Shown here one piece after another: positions 46,494-55,293 of a DNA stretch of 64,000 nt. The notes under the pieces were generated by a model, which was not told the DNA's origin, searched no databases, and saw only the letters and a program-made list of their open reading frames with translations. The position numbers and the translations under genes were made by a program. Numbering within the stretch: position 1 is the stretch's first letter; every line of letters begins with the position of its first letter. This DNA is from Thermosynechococcus sp. NK55a. GTDB taxonomy: Bacteria > Cyanobacteriota > Cyanobacteriia > Thermosynechococcales > Thermosynechococcaceae. The stretch is taken from contig NC_023033.1 of assembly GCF_000505665.1 (NCBI RefSeq), positions 1,240,001 through 1,304,000 of the forward strand. Reading direction: 5' to 3'.

Positions 46494-49157
46494 CTAGGTT
46501 TCCGTTGACTTACGGCGGCTAGTTTTTGCGGTCTGGGCAACCGTCTTTTTACTGGTTCTTTTGGTTGTTGATTTGGGTTTGGGGGCAGTAGTTGTTGCGC
46601 TGCGGCGGGTTTTCTTTGGTGCTTTTTCCGCCAACAGGAGCAGGGCTTGCTCAAGGGTCATTGTCTCTGGTGTCACCCCCTCCGGCAGGGAGGCATTCAC
46701 CTTACCGTGGTTGACATAGGGGCCATAGGGGCCGTCCAAGATCTGTACCGGTTCCCCATCCTCCGGGTGAGTCCCCAACACCGCGAGCACCTGTTTTTTG
46801 GCCCGAGCGCGACTCGATTTGGGTGTTGCCAGCAGCTCTAGGGCACGCTCTAGGGTAATCGTGTACACATCATCTTCCCCCTTGAGGGAACGATAGTCTT
46901 TTTCACCCTCGGGATCGTGGACAATGTAGGGGCCAAAGCGACCTTGATTGGCTTGAATGAGTTTACCGGTTTCAGGATGAACCCCCAATGTCCGCGGCAG
47001 CGACAACAGGGTAATTGCCAAGTCTAGGGTGACTTCATCGGGACTGACGCCCTTGGGTAGGGAAGCTCGTTTGGGTTTTGGATTGGCCTCTGTGGCTTCT
47101 CCCAACTGCACATAGGGACCAAAGCGCCCCGTCAGCAGAAAGATCGGTTCGCCGGTTTCAGGATGCAGGCCCAGCTTGTCGGGACCCTCTAGTTTTTGGC
47201 GAATTAATTGCTCCACCTGTTCACGGGTGAGGCTACCCGGGGTGGCGTCTTGGGGCAAGGAGGCCTTAATGGGTTCACTACCATTGCCATTTTGATAGAC
47301 CACAAAAGGACCAAAGCGACCCACCACCACTTCAGCATTCAGTTCTGGCAGGGCGATCGCCCGCGCTTCAGTCGCCTCAATCGTCCGCTCCCGCTCTTTA
47401 ACCTGCTGCTCAAGGCCATTTTCACCCAGATAGAAGGATTCAAGGTAGGGCTGCCACTCCACCTCCCCTGTGGAAATATCATCCAGGGTTTGCTCCATCC
47501 GCGCCGTGAAGTTAATATCCACCAAGTCGGGGAAGTATTTCTCTAGCAGCGCCGTCACCGCAAAGGCCGTAAAGGTGGGTTCCAGGGCATTGCCTCGCCG
47601 AATGGCATACTCGCGGTCTTGGATGGTACTGAGGATCGTGGCATAGGTGCTGGGACGACCAATGCCTGCTTGCTCGAGGGCTTTGACCAAGCTTGCTTCC
47701 GTGTAGCGCGGCGGCGGCTGGGTCTCGTGACCCACACTTTCCAGGGCGTGACAGCGGAGAATCTCTCCGACTTGCAGGGGGGGCAGGATCACCTCTTGGC
47801 TTTCGAGGGCGGCCTCGGGATCATCGGAACCTTCCACATAGGCCCGGAAAAATCCTGGAAAATCAATGCGTTTACCGTGGGCACGGAAGAGGGCATCCCC
47901 AGCCGTAATCGAGACCGTTAGCAGAGTGATATGGGCATCAGCCATCTGGGAGGCCACCGTGCGCTTCCAGATCAGTTCGTAGAGTTCCAGTTCCCGATCT
48001 TGAAGGCCGGTTTCTTGGGGAGTGCGAAACTGGCTACCTGCAGGGCGAATCGCTTCGTGGGCTTCTTGGGCCCCCTTGGTTTTGGTGGTGTATTGACGTG
48101 GCTGGGGCGACAAAAAGGCTTTGCCATACATGGCTTCCACACAACTGCGGGCGGCGGCGATCGCCTGATCCGACAGATGCACCGAGTCCGTACGCATATA
48201 GGTGATGTAGCCCTCTTCGTAGAGCTTTTGGGCAATGCGCATCGTATCCCGCGCCGAGAGGTGCAGTTTGCGGTTAGCCTCCTGTTGCAGGGTTGAGGTG
48301 GTAAAGGGGGGAGCCGGTTTGCGGGTTTGTTGGCGCTCCTCTTGTTCGGTAACCGTCCAGGTTTCCGTTAGCAGGCGATCGCGCAGAGCGTTGGCAGCCG
48401 CCTCATCCAAGAGCAAGACAGCATCAGGGTTACGTAGCTGTCCTGTAGTGGGATCAAAATCATGGCCCGTGGCCAAGCGTTGACCGCCAACACTCACCAA
48501 ACGCGCTGGAAAAAGGGCTCCCCTTTGATCTAAGGTGGCCTTGAGATCCCAAAATTGCCCCTTACGGAAGGCCAACCGTTCTCGCTCCCGTTGAACCAAT
48601 AGGCGCACTGCAACTGACTGCACCCGCCCCGCTGACAGATGGGGGGCAATTTTCCGCCACAGCAGGGGCGACAGGGTATAGCCCACCAAGCGATCGAGGA
48701 TACGCCGCGTTTCTTGAGCACGCACCAGTTGTTGATTGACATCGCGGCAATTGCGTAGTGCTTCTTGGATTGCTTCCTCGGTAATTTCATGGAAGACCAT
48801 CCGCCGCACCGGCACCTTTGGCTCCAACAGTTGCAGCAGGTGCCAACTAATGCTTTCTCCTTCGCGGTCTTCATCGGTCGCGAGCAGGAGTTCATCAGCG
48901 GTTTTGAGGGCAGTTTTTAATTCTTTGACAACTTTTTGTTTCTCTTTAGGAACAATGTAGAGGGGTTCAAAGCCAGCAGCGACATTCACCCCTAGGGTTG
49001 CCCACTCTTCCCCCCTGAATTCGGGGGGCACATCAGCAGCACTGCGGGGCAGATCACGGACATGACCCATTGAGGCTTCAACGCGATAGTCCGGCGGCAG
49101 AAATTTGCGAATGGTACGGGCTTTTGTTGGGGATTCAACGATGACAAGGGTGGACAT
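46494..49157 (-). CDS. topA: DNA topoisomerase I (type IA)
   Basis: 887 residues that relax negative supercoils. The Toprim domain shows [16 protein letters not shown] and [12 protein letters not shown]; the catalytic Tyr lies in [13 protein letters not shown]. Four C-terminal repeats ([36 protein letters not shown]) replace the Cys4 zinc fingers of the E. coli enzyme. A Lys/Thr/Arg-rich tail of about 45 residues resembles histone H1 tails and probably binds DNA. Typical for cyanobacteria. Confidence 0.97.
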   Translation of the reverse strand: MSTLVIVESPTKARTIRKFLPPDYRVEASMGHVRDLPRSAADVPPEFRGEEWATLGVNVAAGFEPLYIVPKEKQKVVKELKTALKTADELLLATDEDREGESISWHLLQLLEPKVPVRRMVFHEITEEAIQEALRNCRDVNQQLVRAQETRRILDRLVGYTLSPLLWRKIAPHLSAGRVQSVAVRLLVQRERERLAFRKGQFWDLKATLDQRGALFPARLVSVGGQRLATGHDFDPTTGQLRNPDAVLLLDEAAANALRDRLLTETWTVTEQEERQQTRKPAPPFTTSTLQQEANRKLHLSARDTMRIAQKLYEEGYITYMRTDSVHLSDQAIAAARSCVEAMYGKAFLSPQPRQYTTKTKGAQEAHEAIRPAGSQFRTPQETGLQDRELELYELIWKRTVASQMADAHITLLTVSITAGDALFRAHGKRIDFPGFFRAYVEGSDDPEAALESQEVILPPLQVGEILRCHALESVGHETQPPPRYTEASLVKALEQAGIGRPSTYATILSTIQDREYAIRRGNALEPTFTAFAVTALLEKYFPDLVDINFTARMEQTLDDISTGEVEWQPYLESFYLGENGLEQQVKERERTIEATEARAIALPELNAEVVVGRFGPFVVYQNGNGSEPIKASLPQDATPGSLTREQVEQLIRQKLEGPDKLGLHPETGEPIFLLTGRFGPYVQLGEATEANPKPKRASLPKGVSPDEVTLDLAITLLSLPRTLGVHPETGKLIQANQGRFGPYIVHDPEGEKDYRSLKGEDDVYTITLERALELLATPKSSRARAKKQVLAVLGTHPEDGEPVQILDGPYGPYVNHGKVNASLPEGVTPETMTLEQALLLLAEKAPKKTRRSATTTAPKPKSTTKRTSKKTVAQTAKTSRRKSTET

Positions 49158-49380
49158 AGCAGATGCTGCGGGATGGGTTTTTCGGCACTCTCAAGTTTAG
49201 CGACAAGTTGAGCAATCCATCATAGAATGGTGTTCTCCCACCGTATCATGGGAACCTAGGAGAAGCACTTCCTTTATTGATAACCCTAGCCTAACCAATG
49301 GGCGATGGGGAGAGTCTGTTTAGTCAGCATAACGGTTTTTAGGCAGCAGCGATGACTTAGGGGGGGCCGCTCCAGACATT

Positions 49381-50700
<1,320 letters not shown>

Positions 50701-50877
50701 TTAATCGAGATTGGGACATGGAAGCAAGCACCTAGCCTAAGGCCACTGACTTTTGCCAATGGCTCTCCAGGGGCAATGCTCAACAAAACAAAAACAAAAC
50801 AAAATAGCCAAAAAATAGCGCCCGCCATCTAGGCGCTCAGGTGTACGGCGCGCTGCGAAAGCGCCAATACATCCACG

Positions 50878-50919
50878 CGAAGAGCAGCGAAGCAACGTCG
50901 GCTGCAACCCTTGTTAGCC
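50878..50919 (-). other. Half attC-like sequence at the res stop codon
   Basis: On the minus strand the res stop codon sits in GGCTAACAAGGGTTGCAGCC followed by GACGTTGCTTCGC. This resembles the R''-L'' half of an integron attC site (YTAAC box, then TTGCAGCCGACG and a CTTCG centre). I cannot find the matching L'-R' half on the other side, so it is at best a degraded site. Confidence 0.25.
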
Positions 50920-53751
50920 TCCTGTTCTCGCCTCCTGGCCTTGCAGGAGCACGTCCCGAATCTTGCCAGGGTGTTGTGCCACGTCCCAACGCCAAACTCC
51001 AAACCCGCCGTGTGTGTTCACCGCTTGCACCCATTCGTCCAGGTAATCACGTTTGGCTTTATCCTGCTCCGTATCCTGGCCCTTGGTTTCCAGAATCAGA
51101 TGGTCCCCATTTGTGAGCCGCACGAGAAAATCGGGCCGGTACTTCCGCACCACGCCGCGATAGACGTAGAGCACCTCGAAGCCCAGGTGGTCGTTCTTGA
51201 CCCAGGCGGCCACCAGGTCGCTTTCGTCGAGCACAAAGGCATCGGACGCCTCCCAAGTGCTGTCGTACACGCAGACGTTGATGTGCGACTTCCTGGTGCG
51301 CGCGCAGGGCTTGCCCGTGTACCAGGTACGCATCTCGCCGGTGGAGCGGATGGGATGATCGCGGTCGAAGACCGGCGTCAACCGCTCGGTGTTCTTCTGC
51401 CGCACCGCCGCGACGACATGCTGCACGACCCGCGACATGTTCAGCGTGATGATCAGCCGACGCCGTAATTCGTCCTGGTAGAAGAGCGGCGGCGAGATGA
51501 CGATGCGGTCGGAGCGAATGAACTGCTCGACGATCCGCACCAACTGGGCCAGCAGCACGTCGCGGCTACCTTTCCAGGCGACCTGCATCTGATCAAAGAC
51601 ACTGCGTGCTGTCTCGAAGATGATGCGCTGGGTGCGGAATTCTCCGGCCAGGCGCTCCAGTTCGATGCGGTCAATCTTTGTCACATCCGGCTTGCCTTCG
51701 AGCACCGGCGCCAGTTCGGCGACCTGGGCGGTCTGCGCCGCGTCCAGTTCCAGCGGAGGCAGATGCGACCAATCCACAGAAAGGATGGGCTGAAGCACGT
51801 GTTCGATGCGCACGATATTCGGCCAGCGGATTTCATAAGCAGCTTTGGCCGGATCCACCTGAACGAGCGTCTTGGGAAGGGACGGCGGGGGCGGACCGCT
51901 TTCGGTGCTTTCGTGCGGCAGGAAGGTGAAGGGCACGCCGAAGATGTTGACGTACTCGGGCTCGAACAGTCCCGTTTGCGCATTCACTTCGTAAGACGTG
52001 CGCCGCAAGCCGCGGCCCACCACCTGCTCGCACAGAAGCTGTGAGGTGAATGCTCGAAGCCCCATGATGTGCGTGACCGTCTTGGCGTCCCAACCTTCGG
52101 AGAGCATGCCGACGGAGATGACGTTTTGAATCTTCTCGCCCGGCTGCCCCGCCTTGCCCACTGTGTCCACGGTCTGCCGCAGGAGTTCGGCCTGCTCTGC
52201 CTTGGTTAGCTTGTGTTCGACCGGAACGTCCTTCTCTTCCGCATTATTGGTCTCTTCCGACACTTCCACCGGCGCGGCGGGTTCCTCCTGGGCCTCCGCC
52301 TCATCCAGCACCTTCGAGTCGATGTGTAGGATGCGGTCGGGATCGCACAGTTCGTCGATGTGGATGCGCCGCGAATCGAAGGCGTGCTTGACCCGGGCAG
52401 CGGTCTCGGTGCGATTGCAGACGGTGATCATCACTGGTGGGGTTGCTAGGCCGGCTTTCCGCCAGGCTTTCCATGTCTCACGCCAGTCGTAGCCCAGCAG
52501 GTAGTAGGCGTTCAGGACCAGGTCGGGCAATGGTTCGTGTGGCTCAGCCTTGCGGTTGAGATCATCCTTCACATCCGGGTCGTTGTAGATGTGATAAAGG
52601 CGCGACTTGTAGGTCTTGGCGTCCGGAACCGCATCGTCGCGCACCACCACGCGCGGGGTCTTGACCAGCCCCGATTCGATGGCATCGTTCAAGCCAAAGT
52701 CGCTGACGATCCAGCCGAACAGCGCCTCCTCGCTGCTTTTCTTGCCCGAGGGCGTGAAGGGTGTGGCCGAAAAGTCGTAGCATTTCAGAATGCCACGGGA
52801 ACGGTGGAGGCGGTCCAGCCCGCCAATCCAGACGGTAGCTTCTTCGGCGCTGTCCTTGAGGTCACGTTGGCGCAGGTACTTGCCTTCTGCTTCCGAGTTC
52901 ACTCGCCAAGCGTGGTGGGCCTCGTCGTTGATGACCAGGATGTTCCGCGCATTCGCCATCTCGCCCAGCACCTCGCGGGTGTACGCCTCGTCGCTCTTCG
53001 CGCCGCGCTTGTCCACGCTCTTGCGTTTTTTCAGTTGCTCTTCGCTCTCCCAGGCCAGGGCGTGCCAGTTGCGCACGAGCACCTTCCCCTGCCGCAGCTT
53101 GTCGAGCAGGGCGGAAGGGACGATGTCGAAGGCTTCGTAGTAGTTGCCCTCGGCGGCGGGGAGAAGCACCTCGAGCCGCTTTTTGACCGTCAGTCCGGGG
53201 GCGATGACCAGGACGTTTTTCGAGAAACGGGCGTCCTGCGGGTTGGCGACCTTGTTGAGAATCTGCCAGGCGATGACCATCGCCATCACGACGGTCTTGC
53301 CCGTGCCGGTTGCCATCTTGCAACACTGGCGAACAAAGTCGCCGCCGTCGCCAGGAATCTCGATCCCCACGCGCTCGGCGGCGGGCGCTTCAGTGAGCCA
53401 GATGAGCGTTTCCACCGCCTCCAACTGGCAGAAGAAAAAGCGGCGTGTGTCGAACTCCTCCGGATCGCGCCAGTGTTCGAGCAGCCGCTTGGTGATGCTG
53501 GTCACGCCCGGGTAGCCCGCCTCGCGCCAGGCCTTGACGCGGGGGCGGATCTGATTGACCAGAGGGATTTCCACGAAGATCCCGGGATCGTCGAAAGACT
53601 TGGCTCCCGGCGTTGCCATGACGTAGCCGGCTGGACGACGCCCTTCGACCAAATCGAAGGTGCGCGTTTCCCGGTCGTAGCGCCAATATCGACTCGGCTC
53701 CTCGTAGGGCGAGTTGACGATCAGGCGGTCGATGGTGGTCTTGCTTGTCAT
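50914..53751 (-). CDS. Type III-like restriction helicase-nuclease (Res)
   Basis: 945 residues. A SF2 helicase core shows Walker A MATGTGKT (146-153), NDEAHH (275-280) and SATPF (328-332), later QVVGRGLRR (motif VI). A PD-(D/E)XK nuclease near the C-terminus shows YRPDFLVRL and ILETKGQD. This matches the BPTD_3080-type restriction endonucleases that pair with an N6/N4 methyltransferase. It is last in the five-gene operon, 8 nt after the PIN gene. High GC and no HIP1 sites mark it as foreign. It appears intact. Confidence 0.9.
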   Translation of the reverse strand: MTSKTTIDRLIVNSPYEEPSRYWRYDRETRTFDLVEGRRPAGYVMATPGAKSFDDPGIFVEIPLVNQIRPRVKAWREAGYPGVTSITKRLLEHWRDPEEFDTRRFFFCQLEAVETLIWLTEAPAAERVGIEIPGDGGDFVRQCCKMATGTGKTVVMAMVIAWQILNKVANPQDARFSKNVLVIAPGLTVKKRLEVLLPAAEGNYYEAFDIVPSALLDKLRQGKVLVRNWHALAWESEEQLKKRKSVDKRGAKSDEAYTREVLGEMANARNILVINDEAHHAWRVNSEAEGKYLRQRDLKDSAEEATVWIGGLDRLHRSRGILKCYDFSATPFTPSGKKSSEEALFGWIVSDFGLNDAIESGLVKTPRVVVRDDAVPDAKTYKSRLYHIYNDPDVKDDLNRKAEPHEPLPDLVLNAYYLLGYDWRETWKAWRKAGLATPPVMITVCNRTETAARVKHAFDSRRIHIDELCDPDRILHIDSKVLDEAEAQEEPAAPVEVSEETNNAEEKDVPVEHKLTKAEQAELLRQTVDTVGKAGQPGEKIQNVISVGMLSEGWDAKTVTHIMGLRAFTSQLLCEQVVGRGLRRTSYEVNAQTGLFEPEYVNIFGVPFTFLPHESTESGPPPPSLPKTLVQVDPAKAAYEIRWPNIVRIEHVLQPILSVDWSHLPPLELDAAQTAQVAELAPVLEGKPDVTKIDRIELERLAGEFRTQRIIFETARSVFDQMQVAWKGSRDVLLAQLVRIVEQFIRSDRIVISPPLFYQDELRRRLIITLNMSRVVQHVVAAVRQKNTERLTPVFDRDHPIRSTGEMRTWYTGKPCARTRKSHINVCVYDSTWEASDAFVLDESDLVAAWVKNDHLGFEVLYVYRGVVRKYRPDFLVRLTNGDHLILETKGQDTEQDKAKRDYLDEWVQAVNTHGGFGVWRWDVAQHPGKIRDVLLQGQEARTGG

Positions 53752-53759
53752 GGGCTTAG

Positions 53760-54164
53760 CTATACGTGAAGGGATACAACATTCATACCCTTAATCTTGC
53801 AGATTGGCTTTGATGGCTTTTCCATTGTTACGAACTCGTCCACTTTTGCCGCCAACGCTGCCCCCGCATGAAGCGCGTCCATCGGTGCCACATCGTAGGT
53901 GGAAGCAAGCTCTATCGCCTTCTCTGTCACATCGGGATCACAAGGCACATTTTCCGCTGCATTCTCGAGCACAGCATTCATAAACTCAACTTCTTCGGCC
54001 CGTTTATGAAATCTCGGCTTAGGCAGTACTTCCAGTCGGAGAAAATCGCTGACTACCAACTCGCGGTTAGGATCGTCCAACACTTCCAAGGCACGGCGGG
54101 AGATATTCTCTTCGCCTTGAAACGCGGCAATCAAGACATTCGCATCAATGTACGTCCGCTTCAT
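53760..54164 (-). CDS. PIN-domain protein (putative toxin ribonuclease)
   Basis: 134 residues from MKRTYIDANVLIAAF. Acidic residues of the PIN site are visible: Asp in YIDANVL, Glu in FLRLEVLPK, and Asp in APMDALHAG; the fourth would lie in VTMEKPS, where the usual Asp is not obvious. The ORF starts 6 codons earlier, but ATG at 54164 better fits the family. It overlaps the upstream antitoxin-like gene by 20 nt. In family terms it would be a VapC-like RNase. Confidence 0.82.
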   Translation of the reverse strand: MKRTYIDANVLIAAFQGEENISRRALEVLDDPNRELVVSDFLRLEVLPKPRFHKRAEEVEFMNAVLENAAENVPCDPDVTEKAIELASTYDVAPMDALHAGAALAAKVDEFVTMEKPSKPICKIKGMNVVSLHV

Positions 54165-54516
54165 CGTCCTCAGGCTCTCCACGCCTCCGTTTTACCTCTT
54201 CCAGCACCTCATCGGCACTTAACAATTTCATACCTGCCTCAATCGCTCGGATGCGCAGGGACAGGAGTTTCCTGCCTAACGGGGTACGTGGGACAAACAC
54301 TTCGGTTACTTCCGGAAATATGATTTCCGTACTTCGGTAGCTCATGTCTTCTTCAGGGAGAGACAACACAAAGTTGATCCAAGGATCGGCTCTGCGATAC
54401 TTTTCCGTTGGAAGACTATAGTCAGTCCCTTCCTCGAGGTATTTCGGGGAAAGAACTCCGTAGGTTTTCCTGGCAGCCCAGTCGCTGTTCAATCGTTCCG
54501 TCAACGTCGCGCTCAT
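54145..54516 (-). CDS. Antitoxin-like partner of the PIN protein
   Basis: 123 residues. The C-terminal third (TPLGRKLLSLRIRAIEAGMK, LLSADEVLEEVKRRRG) resembles C-termini of antitoxins encoded just upstream of PIN toxins. The N-terminal two thirds (YGVLSPKYLEEGTDYS, FPEVTEVFVPR) is longer than a usual VapB and unfamiliar. It overlaps the upstream TIGR04255 gene by 4 nt (ATGA) and the PIN gene by 20 nt. The antitoxin role is inference from position and tail. Confidence 0.6.
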   Translation of the reverse strand: MSATLTERLNSDWAARKTYGVLSPKYLEEGTDYSLPTEKYRRADPWINFVLSLPEEDMSYRSTEIIFPEVTEVFVPRTPLGRKLLSLRIRAIEAGMKLLSADEVLEEVKRRRGEPEDDEADVH

Positions 54517-55283
54517 GACTGCCCCTCCTCGTACTCAGGTTCAAGCTTGGCTATTGTCTCCGGTGTCAATAGGCCGAAAAACATTTTCTTCGACGACAAA
54601 TGGACATCGTCGAGGTGACTTTCGACATCAGGCCAAGACTCATTTTCTTTCATGGTCCTGATGGAATCTATATCCAACAGAACTCCGAGCAATCTTCCGG
54701 GCTCGCCTGGAATGGACGCCTCCGCCGGCGATACGATCTGGATGATATGAATTATGTCGCCTTCTTTGATCTCTGTGCGGAGTTGGACCGGTCGGGTATC
54801 GATCTTATATCCCCCCATTTTGATTTCGAGATTCAGACAACTGAGACTCGGTGGCTGATTCAACTCAATTAGATCAATGTATTTCAAGGAGAAACGCTCC
54901 AGCCGATCAATCAACCCGGTATCGCGGATAATTGTGATTACTGTCCGTATACCTTTGGAGAACGTCTTCCATCCCGAATATGGTCGGCGACAGCTTAGAG
55001 AGACGACATGTTCCCCTATCTGAACCGCCTGGTTCCCACCCTCCAAACGAATCTTGGGAACGTATCTGAGCTTGGGATCATGTTCTACTATGGGCGCCGG
55101 AATATCCGCAGAGGGAAGGCGGACAATGTTAGGGTACTTATTCGGTAAAGCCTGGAACACAAGTCCAGGAAGCAATTCGGCCACAGATGGTTTTCTACCC
55201 GTAAATCGGATTTCCCACACTGCTTCTAGCAGAGGTTCTTTGCGTAATTTTTTCGGTATCTTGTTCGGTATCTTGTTGGCCAT
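54513..55283 (-). CDS. TIGR04255 family protein
   Basis: 256 residues. EPLLEAVWEIRF near the start, YSGWKTFSKGI and a beta-rich middle (LKYIDLIELNQPPSL) match the sporadically distributed TIGR04255 family. Function is unknown. AGGAG lies 8 nt before the ATG, overlapping the mod stop region. The N-terminus NKIPNKIP arises from a 12-bp tandem duplication. Its GC is visibly lower than that of mod and res. It sits between mod and the antitoxin-like gene. Confidence 0.78.
   Translation of the reverse strand: MANKIPNKIPKKLRKEPLLEAVWEIRFTGRKPSVAELLPGLVFQALPNKYPNIVRLPSADIPAPIVEHDPKLRYVPKIRLEGGNQAVQIGEHVVSLSCRRPYSGWKTFSKGIRTVITIIRDTGLIDRLERFSLKYIDLIELNQPPSLSCLNLEIKMGGYKIDTRPVQLRTEIKEGDIIHIIQIVSPAEASIPGEPGRLLGVLLDIDSIRTMKENESWPDVESHLDDVHLSSKKMFFGLLTPETIAKLEPEYEEGQS
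55252..55275 (-). repeat. 12-bp tandem duplication at the 5' end of the TIGR04255 gene
   Basis: The unit TTCGGTATCTTG (plus strand) occurs twice head to tail and encodes the NKIP repeat. Frame-neutral. Confidence 0.9.
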
Positions 55284-55293
55284 GTTTTATCTC

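Noticed and set aside
52537-53769. A 410-codon plus-strand ORF antisense to res.
   Set aside because: A shadow of the high-GC res gene; the res frame has intact helicase and nuclease motifs and the antisense translation has none.
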